64,000 nt of DNA, from positions 1-64,000 of the forward strand of contig CAJTNC010000011.1 in the NCBI GenBank assembly GCA_910577955.1, given 5' to 3'. Below are positions 49,365 to 58,203 of this stretch, in pieces. Every line of letters begins with the position of its first letter. Positions within the stretch are counted from its first letter, which is position 1. This stretch comes from an uncultured Lachnospiraceae bacterium (GTDB taxonomy: Bacteria > Bacillota > Clostridia > Lachnospirales > Lachnospiraceae). Below the pieces are notes generated by a model. It saw only the letters and a program-made list of their open reading frames with translations. It searched no databases and was not told the DNA's origin. The position numbers and the translations under genes were made by a program.

Positions 49365-49823
49365 ATGTTATTACCTAGAACAAACACACGGAACAGCTTT
49401 TTTGGAGAAAATTTATTTGATGACTTTTTTGAGGATTTTGCACGTCCGATGAGAAGCGCTTTGCGGTACGATGCTTCAGCAGGCATCATGAGGACAGACA
49501 TCAAGGAAAGCGATACAGGTTATGAGTTGGATATCGATTTGCCGGGCTGCAAGAAGGAGAATGTGACTGCGGAACTGAAAGAGGGATATCTGACCATCAA
49601 GGCCGAGACGAATCGGAGCGATGAGCAGAAAGACGAAAACGGCAGATATATCCGCCGTGAGAGATATTACGGAAACTGCAGCAGGAGCTTTTATATAGGC
49701 GAGGACGTCACGCAGGAAGACATCAAAGCGAAGTTTGAGGATGGCATCTTAAAGATTTCCATTCCGAAAAAGGAAGCGAAACCGGTGGTGGAAGAGAGTA
49801 GATTTATCCAAATTGAGGGATAA
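49365..49823 (+). CDS. Small heat shock protein, Hsp20/alpha-crystallin family
   Basis: A 152-aa chaperone. The N-terminus (FGENLFDDFFEDF) is followed by the alpha-crystallin domain (DIKESDTGYELDIDLPG through DGILKISIPKKE, about residues 45-140). It holds unfolding proteins during heat stress. The start at 49365 has GGAGG 8 bp upstream; an ATG at 49350 lies before that site. A perfect CIRCE and a strong terminator frame the gene, so it is a one-gene HrcA-controlled unit. Confidence 0.95.
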   Translation: MLLPRTNTRNSFFGENLFDDFFEDFARPMRSALRYDASAGIMRTDIKESDTGYELDIDLPGCKKENVTAELKEGYLTIKAETNRSDEQKDENGRYIRRERYYGNCSRSFYIGEDVTQEDIKAKFEDGILKISIPKKEAKPVVEESRFIQIEG

Positions 49824-49833
49824 AAAGGATTTG

Positions 49834-49874
49834 GGGCTGCGGCACTTTAAGTTATAGTGCCGCAGCCCTTTTTT
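49834..49874 (+). terminator. Strong terminator after hsp20
   Basis: GGGCTGCGGCACT and AGTGCCGCAGCCC form a perfect 13-bp stem with a 9-nt loop, followed by six T. Confidence 0.97.
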
Positions 49875-49906
49875 GCCGGGCGTATTTTTGATATAATGAT
49901 TGCAGA

Positions 49907-50122
49907 TATAGGTGATTGCGAAACTCATCGATTCTGCCTTTTTGCCGTGCAAAATATACGATCAAGGCGCAGGCACGTTTTCACTGCGGCTCGACCGCAG
50001 CGGACACATAAGGCACCAAAATACGGTGCCTAAGTGCCGGCGGTCTCACAGCGCCTGCTTATTGATGCGTAAATTTTGCACAAGAAATACTTGCAGAAAG
50101 AGGAGTTTCTCAAACACCTAGA
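49907..50122 (+). repeat. Dispersed palindromic repeat, full copy (copy B)
   Basis: About 216 bp. Terminal inverted repeats are TATAGGTGATTGCGAAACTC at the left and the complement of TCTAGGTGTTTGAGAAACTC at the right. Inside are CAGGCACG...CACTGCGGCTCGA, a central hairpin AGGCACC-AAAATAC-GGTGCCT, then TCTCACAGCGCCTGC and GTAAATTTTGCACAAG. GATTGCAGA occurs at both flanks (49898-49906 and 50123-50131) as a 9-bp direct repeat. No coding sequence is present, so mobility would need a transposase elsewhere. It fills most of the gap between hsp20 and the HAD gene. Confidence 0.85.
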
Positions 50123-50159
50123 GATTGCAGAGAATGAGAGAGGGGAAAGAGAATATAAG

Positions 50160-50951
50160 ATGGCGGGAGAAAATATAAGGGCGGTATTTTTTGATATCGA
50201 CGGAACACTGGCGGCGGTGAAAACTCACATCATACCGGAGAGCACAAGGGAGGCGGTGCGCAGGCTCAGAGAAAAAGGGATAGCTTGCGTTTTATCCACG
50301 GGTCGGCATCCGCTTGAGGTGAAGGAGGAGAACATTTTGCCGGAGTTTACCTTTGACGGCGGGATCTGGCTTACCGGACAGTTTTGTGAACTGAACGGGA
50401 AGTGCGTAAAACAAAATTGTTTTTCGGCGGCGCAGCTTTTGCGTTTAAAGGAGTTTCTTGAACAGCGCGGCAGAAGCTGCATATTTTTGGAAAAGGACGC
50501 TATGTACTGCAATCTGGTGGATGAGAGGATAAAGAAGGAACAGGCCGGGATCGGTACGGCGGTACCGCCGGTGCGGGATCTGGAGAAATTGGAAAAGCGG
50601 GAGATCCTGCAGGTCGTGCCCTTTATCGATAAGGAGGAGGAGCGGGAACTTCTTGCCCTTTTGCCGGACTGTAAGCTGACCAGATGGGGCGAAGGGGTTG
50701 TGGACTTTCTGCCCACGGGGGGCGGCAAGGAGCAAGGGCTTCTCGCTGTATGTGAAGAACTTGGAATCACGCCGAGGCAGACGATGGCCTTCGGGGATGC
50801 GGAGAATGATATTTCCATGCTGAGGCTTTCCGGGATCGGCGTGGCTATGGGGAACGGTGAGCAGTCGGCAAAGGAGGCGGCGGACTATGTGACGGACCGG
50901 ATCGAGGAGGACGGGATCTGGAAAGCGTTAAAGAAATTGGGAGTGATCTAA
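50160..50951 (+). CDS. HAD-superfamily Cof-type phosphatase
   Basis: A 263-aa hydrolase with HAD motif I VFFDIDGTLA (nucleophile Asp about residue 11), motif II STGRHP, motif III Lys in GGGKEQG, and motif IV AFGDAENDISML. The cap between motifs II and III is of the C2/Cof type. It removes phosphate from sugar phosphates or similar; the substrate is unknown. The start at 50160 lies just after repeat copy B; an upstream in-frame ATG at 50076 falls inside the repeat and is rejected. Confidence 0.9.
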   Translation: MAGENIRAVFFDIDGTLAAVKTHIIPESTREAVRRLREKGIACVLSTGRHPLEVKEENILPEFTFDGGIWLTGQFCELNGKCVKQNCFSAAQLLRLKEFLEQRGRSCIFLEKDAMYCNLVDERIKKEQAGIGTAVPPVRDLEKLEKREILQVVPFIDKEEERELLALLPDCKLTRWGEGVVDFLPTGGGKEQGLLAVCEELGITPRQTMAFGDAENDISMLRLSGIGVAMGNGEQSAKEAADYVTDRIEEDGIWKALKKLGVI

Positions 50952-50963
50952 GTTGTCACTCCC
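50939..50963. other. Hairpin between convergent HAD and FtsX genes
   Basis: GGGAGTGA (50939-50946) and TCACTCCC (50956-50963) form an 8-bp stem that spans both stop codons. No T-run is present; it may insulate the convergent genes. Confidence 0.4.
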
Positions 50964-53421
50964 CGCTTCTTATCCTGTCGATCAGGCTTTCCTTGTGCAC
51001 CCGTCTGTTCATGATGCCGGTGATCGCAAGCTGCCCGACGATCAACAAAAGGGCAAGGCCGATGGTTTCCCAGATTGGATAATGGTAGGCCGAAATCGCT
51101 GAAAAATGGTTCTTTTTTGCAAACAGGTAGATCAGATAACCGAAGAGGTTGCCCAGCGTCACGGAAATAAAAAGCGTGCCGGCGGTGAAAAATAAGCCTT
51201 CCAGAGAGAGCATTTTTTTGAGCTGCCTGTCTGAGAGACCGATAGCCTGCAGAACGCCCAGTTCCCGTTTCCTGACGACGATGCTGGTGATCATGGTGTT
51301 GACCAGATTGATGCAGCCGATAACGGCGACCATGATCAGGACCGCGTACAGCGGATATTTGGTTATATTGATATACATCTGCCCAAGCTGCAGTTCTTCG
51401 TCCAGAGAGTAAAGGGCAAAGTAGTCGCTTTCTTTACAGATATCCTGCAGAGTGGCTTTTACCTCGTCATAGGAGACCTCCTCAACGGAGATATACAGTT
51501 TGTTTGTCGGATCATAATGCAGATCTAAGCTATCCCAGAGTTCCTGAGGCAGGATAAAGTAGCCCGTTCTGCTGTCTTTTATGACGGCGGATACGGAGAC
51601 GGTGAGAGGGATGATGCGGTCGCCGTCGTGGATATTCAAGGTGATGGGCTCGCCTAAGGAGAGTCCCATGTCCTCCCAATCCAGATAGGTGGTGCAGATC
51701 ACGCCGTTTTCCGCAAGCATCTTATCGTAGTCGATTTCTCCTTCCGTGATATCTTTGTGCATATCCGCCGCTTCCTCGCGGGTAAAGGGAGCGATATTTA
51801 TTTTATTATGATTTTTAAAAAGGGGCGCTGCAGAGTCCGTGTCAAAGAGCAGATAGCCGCTTTTTTTGATTTCTGTCACACCGCCTGTTTGACGGAGGCG
51901 GTCTAAAAGTTCTTCGCCAAATAAATCCTGAGTCTGAAGGGTATCAAAATTGCTCTCGGGGTATTCTTTGTCGTTCCAGCTGCAGTCCAGATAGAGATTA
52001 AAACTTCCTTCCGGGATGGTGTGTCGGGCCTGATCGAGAGCGCTCATGCTGTTTAGGGTGCCCGCAAAGCTCATGAACAGGACACAGCTTAGTCCCATGG
52101 TTACCATAGTCACGATGGTGCGCTTTTTGTTTCTCCAGAGATTGGCAACGCTCAACCGGAATAGGTCTACATGGAGGCGGCTTTTTTTCGTGGCTTGGCC
52201 CAACGTGCTTTCCTGATAGCGGATGGCCTCAACGGGAGAGATTTTTCCCGCCATGCGCAGGGGCTTCAACAGGGAGAGCCGCACTGTGGTGAGGACTGCG
52301 GCGGCGACGCCGATAAGGGCCCTGAGGGAGAACATATGGTAGTGTTCGATGGCGACAGGCTGGAGCGAATTTTTGCTCACGCTTTCTATGATAGTCGGGT
52401 ACAGGAGGGCGGGAATGCCGAAGCCAAGAAGCAGTCCCAGAGGAATTGCAGTCGCGCAAAGCCACATGCTCTCTGAAACAAAAAGTCTTTTGACCTGTTT
52501 CTCGGATGCTCCCAGAGCTTTTAACTTTCCGATCTCTTGAACGTCTGTGATCACACTGACATAATAGATGCTGTAGATCACCAGACAGGAGAAAAACAGG
52601 ATCAACCCTCCGATGAGCGCTGCAGCTATGGTGATTTCCGTGCCGGCCGAGAGCACTGCCATCAGGTAAGGCATGTTGTAGGTGATATTTTCCGTATCCG
52701 CACCGATATCCTGACAGATTTCTTTGATGGCTTCTTCCATCTCATCTTCCGAATAGTTGTTTTCTCCGGCAAGGCGGAGGGAAACGGTGTAGTCCCGCTT
52801 TTCGTCGGGGAGGTATTCTTTGGCCAGAGCTTCGGAGACGGCAGCGCTGTAGACGATCCGGTCGTCGCTTATTGTCTCCAATAGGGAGGTGTCCCGCTGG
52901 GAGACAAGGCCGCAGATCGTAAATTCTTTCGTCTGTATCATTCCTTCGCCGCCTGCGCGGAAAGAAATCGTCAGGGTATTGCCGATGACAGGCTCTGCGT
53001 CCATGCGCTCAAAGAAAGCGGGAGGACCGCAGATTTCATCGGCAGCTTCCGGGAAGCGCCCCTGAGTCAGATTGCCGATTCCGTGATAGATGCCCTCTTT
53101 CAACGTGGAATTGACGGAGAGATAGCCGTTCATCCGGTCATAGTTCACTGTGGCGAATGATAGGGAAGCCTCCAGAGATTCCACATCCAGATGGCTGCTT
53201 AGCATCTCTAACTGCTTTGAGGTCAGATGTCTTAAAACAGCATGATGGTTGCCTTCCGACAACGCGATCTGCTTGTTGGTGTCGAACATAGCGATGGCCG
53301 AAGTGACAAGTCCCATAAGCAGGGTAGTGGTCAGAGTGATGGCCACGATAGTCAGGATGGAACGGCTTTTATTGTAGGAGATCCTGCTCTTGGCAAGACT
53401 CGTGATCGTATTGTTTTTCAT
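50956..53421 (-). CDS. FtsX-type ABC transporter permease
   Basis: An 821-aa membrane protein with an N-terminal helix, a large extracytoplasmic domain, and two FtsX/MacB units. The first unit has IGGLILFFSCLVIYSIYYVS and KLKALGASEKQVKRLF; the second has VAVIGCINLVNTMITSIVVRKR and GVLQAIGLSDRQLKKML. A second extracytoplasmic domain lies between (about residues 460-690). With the ATPase 11 bp upstream it forms a MacB/Bce-like system, probably for peptide antibiotics or lipoprotein handling; substrate unknown. Confidence 0.88.
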   Translation of the reverse strand: MKNNTITSLAKSRISYNKSRSILTIVAITLTTTLLMGLVTSAIAMFDTNKQIALSEGNHHAVLRHLTSKQLEMLSSHLDVESLEASLSFATVNYDRMNGYLSVNSTLKEGIYHGIGNLTQGRFPEAADEICGPPAFFERMDAEPVIGNTLTISFRAGGEGMIQTKEFTICGLVSQRDTSLLETISDDRIVYSAAVSEALAKEYLPDEKRDYTVSLRLAGENNYSEDEMEEAIKEICQDIGADTENITYNMPYLMAVLSAGTEITIAAALIGGLILFFSCLVIYSIYYVSVITDVQEIGKLKALGASEKQVKRLFVSESMWLCATAIPLGLLLGFGIPALLYPTIIESVSKNSLQPVAIEHYHMFSLRALIGVAAAVLTTVRLSLLKPLRMAGKISPVEAIRYQESTLGQATKKSRLHVDLFRLSVANLWRNKKRTIVTMVTMGLSCVLFMSFAGTLNSMSALDQARHTIPEGSFNLYLDCSWNDKEYPESNFDTLQTQDLFGEELLDRLRQTGGVTEIKKSGYLLFDTDSAAPLFKNHNKINIAPFTREEAADMHKDITEGEIDYDKMLAENGVICTTYLDWEDMGLSLGEPITLNIHDGDRIIPLTVSVSAVIKDSRTGYFILPQELWDSLDLHYDPTNKLYISVEEVSYDEVKATLQDICKESDYFALYSLDEELQLGQMYINITKYPLYAVLIMVAVIGCINLVNTMITSIVVRKRELGVLQAIGLSDRQLKKMLSLEGLFFTAGTLFISVTLGNLFGYLIYLFAKKNHFSAISAYHYPIWETIGLALLLIVGQLAITGIMNRRVHKESLIDRIRSGE

Positions 53422-53432
53422 GTCAGTCCCTC

Positions 53433-54098
53433 CTATACAAGTTTTCCGTCTTCCAGAGTGATCACCCGGTCGGCCATCTGCGCGATATCCTCGTTGTGGG
53501 TGATGACAACCAGAGTCTGCCCGTATTTTTTGGCGGAAAGTTTTAAAAGTGAAATGACCTCGTCGCTGTTTTTAGTGTCCAGATTACCGGTGGGTTCGTC
53601 CGCCAGAATGATGGAGGGCTTTGCGGCGATAGCGCGGGCAATGGCGCATCGTTGTTGCTGTCCGCCGGAGAGGGTGTTGGGGAGCGCATGGGCTTTGTGT
53701 TCCATGTTCAGTGTCCGCAGGATATCCTTTACAAAATTTTCGTCCGCTTTCCTGCCGTCAAGTCCTATGGGCAGCACGATATTCTCCCATACATTTAAGG
53801 ACGGGATCAGATTGAAAGCCTGAAAGATAAAGCCGATCTTGCGTCTGCGCAGGGCGGAGAGATCCTCTCCGGAGAAGTTTTCGATGTTTTGTCCGTCGAT
53901 CCATATTTCGCCGGATGTGGGATTTTCCAGACCGCCCAGAAGATGGAGCAGGGTGGATTTGCCGCTGCCGGATTTGCCGATTATGGCGGCGTATTCTCCC
54001 TGCATGATCTGCAGATTTATATGATCGACAGCTTTTACAAGATTTTCTCCGCTTCCGTAAAATTTGCAGAGATCTTTTGTCTCAAGAATTGGTGTCAT
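53433..54098 (-). CDS. ABC transporter ATP-binding protein (LolD/MacB-like)
   Basis: A 221-aa ATPase. Walker A is GKSGSGKST, the signature is NTLSGGQQQRCAIA, Walker B is SIILADEPTGNLDTKNS and the H-loop is VITHNED. The G-N-L-D-T block is typical of FtsX-partner ATPases. AGGAGG precedes the start. Its promoter carries TGTAAG direct repeats, probable binding sites of the regulator encoded upstream. Confidence 0.92.
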   Translation of the reverse strand: MTPILETKDLCKFYGSGENLVKAVDHINLQIMQGEYAAIIGKSGSGKSTLLHLLGGLENPTSGEIWIDGQNIENFSGEDLSALRRRKIGFIFQAFNLIPSLNVWENIVLPIGLDGRKADENFVKDILRTLNMEHKAHALPNTLSGGQQQRCAIARAIAAKPSIILADEPTGNLDTKNSDEVISLLKLSAKKYGQTLVVITHNEDIAQMADRVITLEDGKLV

Positions 54099-54129
54099 AA
54101 AATAAGTACCTCCTGTTTTTGCTACTGTC

Positions 54130-54162
54130 AGTATAAAACCCGAATCTTACAGGAAGCTTACA
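54130..54162 (-). promoter_or_regulatory. ABC-FtsX promoter with OmpR-type direct repeats
   Basis: Minus strand: TGTAAG-N5-TGTAAG (54157-54162 and 54146-54151), an 11-bp period as used by OmpR-family dimers, placed over the poor -35 of a promoter with -10 TATACT (54130-54135). The response regulator at 55433 is the obvious candidate activator. Confidence 0.55.
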
Positions 54163-54178
54163 CAAATTAAAATTATTG

Positions 54179-54209
54179 TAAAAAAAGAAATACTCCCTGC
54201 TTTTCAGGG
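54179..54209 (-). terminator. Terminator of the regulator-kinase genes
   Basis: Minus strand CCCTG-AAAAG-CAGGG followed by a T-rich tract ending in TTTTTTT. The kinase stop codon is in the loop. It separates the two-component genes from the ABC operon. Confidence 0.7.
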
Positions 54210-55436
54210 AATTCGGGACGATAGCGGAAGCTGTACCACAAAGATGCTTCCCTGCTCTCTTGCGGCCTTTACAGACAGTGTTCCGCCCTGTTCCTCTAAA
54301 ATTTTTCGGGACAGATAGAGTCCGACGCCGGATCCTTCTGCTTTCTGTACGGTTTCGTTTTGAACGCGGTAGAAACGTTTGAAAATATTGTTGTATTCTC
54401 CTCTCGGTATGCCGATACCCTGATCTTCTATCTCTAGTCTGACAAAGCTGTATAAGGGTTGTACTCTGATCAGAATTTGGCTGCCTGTCTCAGAATATTT
54501 TACGGCGTTGTCCAAAATGTTGAACAAGGCTTCCGCCGTCCATTTCAGATCTAATGACAGGGTGATATCCTCAAAATCTCCTATATCAAGAATGATCTCT
54601 TTGGACTGCGCCTTTTCGTAGACGGCGTTGACCGCGTCTATGAGGATCTGCGTCAGAGAGACGGGAGCAGGCCGTAAAAGGATCATGGCGTTTTCCAGTC
54701 TTGAAATGTGGATCAGGGAGGCGGTCAGGTTTTCCAATTTTTCCAACTGGAACTGGCACCGCCTGCCGAATTCTTCTTTTTCCTCAGGGGTATCCGCCTC
54801 CAGATAAACAAAAAAACAAGTTTTCAGAGCGGAGAGGGGGGTCTTTAACTGATGGGAAATATCAGTGACAAGGGTTTTGGTATGATCCCTTTCCTGGGCG
54901 AGGATTTCTGATTTCAGGGATAGCTTTTTCGCCAGTTTGAGGAAGGTGTCGGAGAGTTCATCCTGTTTCATGGGAGGCGTTTTTTGAAAGTCCCTAAGGA
55001 AGTCGTAGTCGTCGGACAGACAGCGCTCGAGCATAGTCTGCAGCATTTCCTTTTCCGTTTTCTGTTTCTGTTTTATTGCAGAATAAGAGCACAGGCCGGA
55101 AACCAAGAACAATATAAAAAATAAAAAAGTTATGAGCAGGCAGGCGGATATACTCTGACGGTAAAAGGAATTTTTCAAATAAAAATCCGACTCGTCAAAG
55201 CCGTAGTTGGAAAGGATAAGAGCGCCTTCCGCTTTTCTTTCCTGTGAAGAGTTTTGAAGAGCCTGCATAAAAACAGGTTCTGTTTCGGGAAAATCTCCAA
55301 TCAGGGAGCCGGCCAGATTCTGGACGGTATGCATTTCGGAGGCGGAGTTGTTTTTGAGGAAAGAAAGACAAAACAGAAGAAGAAAAGCGGTGAGAACAGT
55401 CTGTATACCGATATAAAATATGAAATGTTTCTTCAT
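54204..55436 (-). CDS. Sensor histidine kinase
   Basis: A 410-aa kinase with two membrane helices (about residues 8-26 and 92-114) enclosing a small external domain of about 65 residues. A HAMP-like linker leads to the phosphoacceptor in VTDISHQLKTPLSALKT (His about 195). ATPase boxes are NILDNAVKYS, DQGIGIP and GSGVGLYLSRKI. It overlaps the response regulator by 4 bp. It probably senses an extracellular compound and controls the downstream ABC/FtsX genes. Confidence 0.92.
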   Translation of the reverse strand: MKKHFIFYIGIQTVLTAFLLLFCLSFLKNNSASEMHTVQNLAGSLIGDFPETEPVFMQALQNSSQERKAEGALILSNYGFDESDFYLKNSFYRQSISACLLITFLFFILFLVSGLCSYSAIKQKQKTEKEMLQTMLERCLSDDYDFLRDFQKTPPMKQDELSDTFLKLAKKLSLKSEILAQERDHTKTLVTDISHQLKTPLSALKTCFFVYLEADTPEEKEEFGRRCQFQLEKLENLTASLIHISRLENAMILLRPAPVSLTQILIDAVNAVYEKAQSKEIILDIGDFEDITLSLDLKWTAEALFNILDNAVKYSETGSQILIRVQPLYSFVRLEIEDQGIGIPRGEYNNIFKRFYRVQNETVQKAEGSGVGLYLSRKILEEQGGTLSVKAAREQGSIFVVQLPLSSRIP

Positions 55437-56128
55437 GGTTTTTCACAGGTCCTTTCCCAGATATAGCCCAGCCCCCGCACATTTTTCAGGTAAGAGGGGT
55501 TAGACGGATCGTCTTCTATCTTTTCACGCAGGCGCCTGATATTGACGGCCAGCGTGTTCTCATCCACAAAATTTCCGTCGATATCCCAGATTGCTTCAAG
55601 AAGCTGATTTTTGGACAGGATCCGGCGGGGATTTTGCATAAAATAAAAGAGAAGTTTTTGTTCGTTGGCAGATAACGTCAGATATGTTCCGCTTTTTTTT
55701 ACACGGTTCTCATCGGGCAGCAGTTCAATTTGGCCGGAGCGGATGACGGATGCTTTTTCCTCCGGAAAGCGTCGTTTCATCATGGCGTTTACTTTGGAAG
55801 CTAAAACCGTCAGGGAAAAAGGTTTGGTCATATAGTCGTCGGCGCCGGCATTGTAACCTTTGATCATATCGGCTTCTGTGTCGAGCGCTGTCAGGAAAAG
55901 AATGACAACGTCGCTCTCTTGTCTGATGGCTGTACAAAAATCAAGCCCGCTCCCGTCGGGCAGGCTGATATCGCATATAATAAAAGAAATCCGGTGTTCT
56001 CTGTACAGTTCCATTCCGGTTTTTAAATCCGGCGCTGTGCAGAGGGTGTAGCCTTCTTTTGACAGTTTCAGGCTGATGGCCCGGCGCAGGCTCTCGTCGT
56101 CCTCTATAAGCAGTATCTTTTTGTCCAT
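55433..56128 (-). CDS. OmpR-family response regulator
   Basis: A 231-aa regulator. The receiver has IEDD at the N-terminus, the phosphoacceptor Asp in FIICDISLPDGSG (about residue 53) and the Lys in TKPFSL. The winged helix (LTLSANEQKLLFYFMQNPRRI, then LAVNIRRLREKIED) is C-terminal. It starts 2 bp after the YerC-like gene ends, so the three may be one transcript. Probable target: TGTAAG repeats at 54.15 kb. Confidence 0.93.
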   Translation of the reverse strand: MDKKILLIEDDESLRRAISLKLSKEGYTLCTAPDLKTGMELYREHRISFIICDISLPDGSGLDFCTAIRQESDVVILFLTALDTEADMIKGYNAGADDYMTKPFSLTVLASKVNAMMKRRFPEEKASVIRSGQIELLPDENRVKKSGTYLTLSANEQKLLFYFMQNPRRILSKNQLLEAIWDIDGNFVDENTLAVNIRRLREKIEDDPSNPSYLKNVRGLGYIWERTCEKP

Positions 56129-56129
56129 A

Positions 56130-56423
56130 TTATTTTTCTTTCTTCATACGTTGGAAGATTAGTTCATAGCCGTCATTGCCATAGTGGAGGGAACGGTTGA
56201 CCCTGCTGATGGTAGCGGTGGAAGCGCCGGTTTTTTCCGCAATTTCCAGATAGGTCTTTTTATCCCGCAGCATGGAGGCTACATCAAAGCGCTGAGAGAG
56301 GGAGAGAAGTTCGTTGACAGTGCATAAATCCCCGAAAAAATTAAAGCACTCCTCTTTGGATTCCAAGTGGAGGATCGCCTCAAAGAGGCTGTTTACGGCA
56401 TCATTTTTTAGTTTATTGTTCAT
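56130..56423 (-). CDS. TrpR-like protein, YerC/YecD family
   Basis: A 97-aa all-helical protein with the TrpR-type motif LTVNELLSLSQRFDVASML replaced here as CTVNELLSLSQRFDVASML and the helix-turn-helix TYLEIAEKTGASTATISRVNRSL (about residues 57-79). The family is widespread in Firmicutes as a small DNA-binding regulator; the ligand and targets are not known. It lies directly upstream of the two-component genes. Confidence 0.88.
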   Translation of the reverse strand: MNNKLKNDAVNSLFEAILHLESKEECFNFFGDLCTVNELLSLSQRFDVASMLRDKKTYLEIAEKTGASTATISRVNRSLHYGNDGYELIFQRMKKEK

Positions 56424-56535
56424 AGCAGTCCTGCACTTTCATACAATAAAATTTTAACGTCCTAAACTGATTTCATTTTACCACACGGCAGACAGGTCGT
56501 AAAGATGATATTTTTTTAAAAATTTATAAAACATC

Positions 56536-56564
56536 TTGTCATCTAGTAATGAAAACTATATACT
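56536..56564 (+). promoter_or_regulatory. Promoter of the DUF1836 gene
   Basis: TTGTCA (56536-56541), 17-bp spacer, TATACT (56559-56564), 45 bp before the ATG at 56609. Confidence 0.75.
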
Positions 56565-56608
56565 ATAAGGAGGCGGTGCGGAGCAAGCGCACTGGAGGAG
56601 GAGAATAA

Positions 56609-57265
56609 ATGACCATAGATATGCATGATCTGTTGAACAGTATCATAAATAGTCTGGACAGGACGGAACATATCAGGCCGGAGGAACTGCCGGATATAGA
56701 GCTGTATATGGATCAGGTGACGACCTTTATGGAACAGCGCCTGAAACCGGCGACAAGAAATCCGGAGGATGATAAGATCATGACGAAGACCATGATCAAT
56801 AACTATGTCAAGAATCATCTGATACCGCCGCCGGATAAGAAGAAGTATTCAAAAGAGCATATGCTGCTGTTGATCTTTATTTATTACTTTAAAGGATTTA
56901 TGTCCATCGGGGATATCCAGAAGCTGATGGATCCGCTGACAAAACAGTATTTTGGAGAAGATAAAGACTTTAAGCTTGAGAGTATCTACAGGGAAGTCTT
57001 TAGCATGGAAAAGGAGGAAATTGATCATCTGAAAAAGGATGTGGTCAAGAAATTCAGAAGGGCGGAGGAGACTTTTGAGGAGGCGCCGGAGGAGGGACAG
57101 GAGTTTCTGAAGATGTTTTCCTTTATCTGCCTGCTGTGTTTTGATGTGTACCTGAAAAAGATGATGATCGAAAAGATGATAGATAGTATCCCGGAATTCG
57201 GTGACCAGAGAGGACGGGAAAAACCGGATAAAGAGAAGAAGAGACCCAGAAGAAGTACGGAGTAA
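56609..57265 (+). CDS. DUF1836-domain protein (MerR-like HTH)
   Basis: A 218-aa protein. The DUF1836 domain contains a MerR-like helix-turn-helix (DKIMTKTMINNYVKNHLIPPPDKKKYSKEHM in pattern, about residues 52-83). It is followed by FIYYFKGFMSIGDIQKLM, a helical middle and a basic C-terminal tail (EKPDKEKKRPRRS). Known only as a conserved Firmicutes family, probably DNA-binding. A GGAGGAGG site precedes the start. Possibly co-transcribed with the receiver-like regulator 116 bp downstream. Confidence 0.87.
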   Translation: MTIDMHDLLNSIINSLDRTEHIRPEELPDIELYMDQVTTFMEQRLKPATRNPEDDKIMTKTMINNYVKNHLIPPPDKKKYSKEHMLLLIFIYYFKGFMSIGDIQKLMDPLTKQYFGEDKDFKLESIYREVFSMEKEEIDHLKKDVVKKFRRAEETFEEAPEEGQEFLKMFSFICLLCFDVYLKKMMIEKMIDSIPEFGDQRGREKPDKEKKRPRRSTE

Positions 57266-57381
57266 TTAAATTTTTTGCACTGTTGCAGTTTATCCCTTTT
57301 CAGAAATATATAGAAAACAGGCTTTTCATGTGGGGGAAAATCCTGTTTATATAATGAAGAAGGTAGAGACAACAGCGGCAA

Positions 57382-58170
57382 ATGAGAACTATATTAGTGG
57401 AGAGAGAACCACTAATAAGGCAGAAGCTGGAAGAGATGCTTAGGGGAATCGGGGAGGTCAGTGTTGTAGGAAGTTTTGGAAACCCGGAAGAAACATTGGA
57501 ATATGCGGAAGAAAATATAATAGAGTTTGCACTTTTAAATACGGAACTGTCTGTGATGGACGGCTTGGAGCTGGGAAAAAGACTGCGAAGGATCCGGCCG
57601 GGCATCGTGCTTATTTATATAACGGAAAAGGAAGACAGGCTTGCAGATATTATAAAAATGAAGGCTGATTATTGTATTATGCAACCTTACAGCAGAGAGG
57701 ATATCGAGGACGCGGTACAGCGGGCGAAGCTGCTTTCCGTGCGCCAGAAGAAACTCGTCACGGTGAGAATGTTTGGAAGGTTTGACGTATTTGTAAATGA
57801 GGAAGTTCTGTATTTTAGGAATGCAAAATCGAAGGAGCTACTCGCACTGTGTATGGACAGATGCGGCGGCAGCGTATCTATGGAGGAGGCTGTAGATAAA
57901 CTGTGGCCGGAAAGAGCTTATGATGAGAAAGTAAAAAGGCTGTATAGAAAAGCAGTCATGAATCTGCAGAGGACATTGAAGGAAAAGGGGATTACAGAAT
58001 TATTTCAGAATGAGCGGGGAAGTTGTCATATCAGTAAGAGGGAAGTGGAGTGTGATTATTTTGCATATTTGGTTGAACCGGATAAAAATGGCGTGATGTT
58101 TCAAGGGGAATATCTGTTTGATTACGGATGGGGAGAAGAGACGTTGGCAAATCTGATGCATGTATACTAA
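57382..58170 (+). CDS. Regulator with a degenerate receiver domain and SARP/OmpR-like C-terminus
   Basis: A 262-aa protein. Residues 1-120 have a response-regulator receiver fold, but the phosphoacceptor position reads Asn (FALLNTELSVMDG, about residue 54; DNA AAT) and the conserved Lys-Pro reads QP (CIMQPYS). Phosphorylation is therefore unlikely. Residues about 128-225 form a winged-helix domain of the SARP kind (TVRMFGRFDVFVNEEVLYFRNAKSKELLALCM, split here as pattern, then MEEAVDKLWPE), followed by a short end. It may act constitutively or respond to protein partners. No kinase gene is adjacent. The spacing suggests an operon with the DUF3810 gene. Confidence 0.8.
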   Translation: MRTILVEREPLIRQKLEEMLRGIGEVSVVGSFGNPEETLEYAEENIIEFALLNTELSVMDGLELGKRLRRIRPGIVLIYITEKEDRLADIIKMKADYCIMQPYSREDIEDAVQRAKLLSVRQKKLVTVRMFGRFDVFVNEEVLYFRNAKSKELLALCMDRCGGSVSMEEAVDKLWPERAYDEKVKRLYRKAVMNLQRTLKEKGITELFQNERGSCHISKREVECDYFAYLVEPDKNGVMFQGEYLFDYGWGEETLANLMHVY

Positions 58171-58203
58171 GGTATTTGCATAAGCTATGTGATGGCGGTG
58201 TGA

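Noticed and set aside
50076..50159. Upstream in-frame extension of the HAD phosphatase
   Set aside because: The extra 28 codons are read from the end of dispersed repeat copy B; the family starts at the VFFDIDGT region and ATG 50160 fits it.
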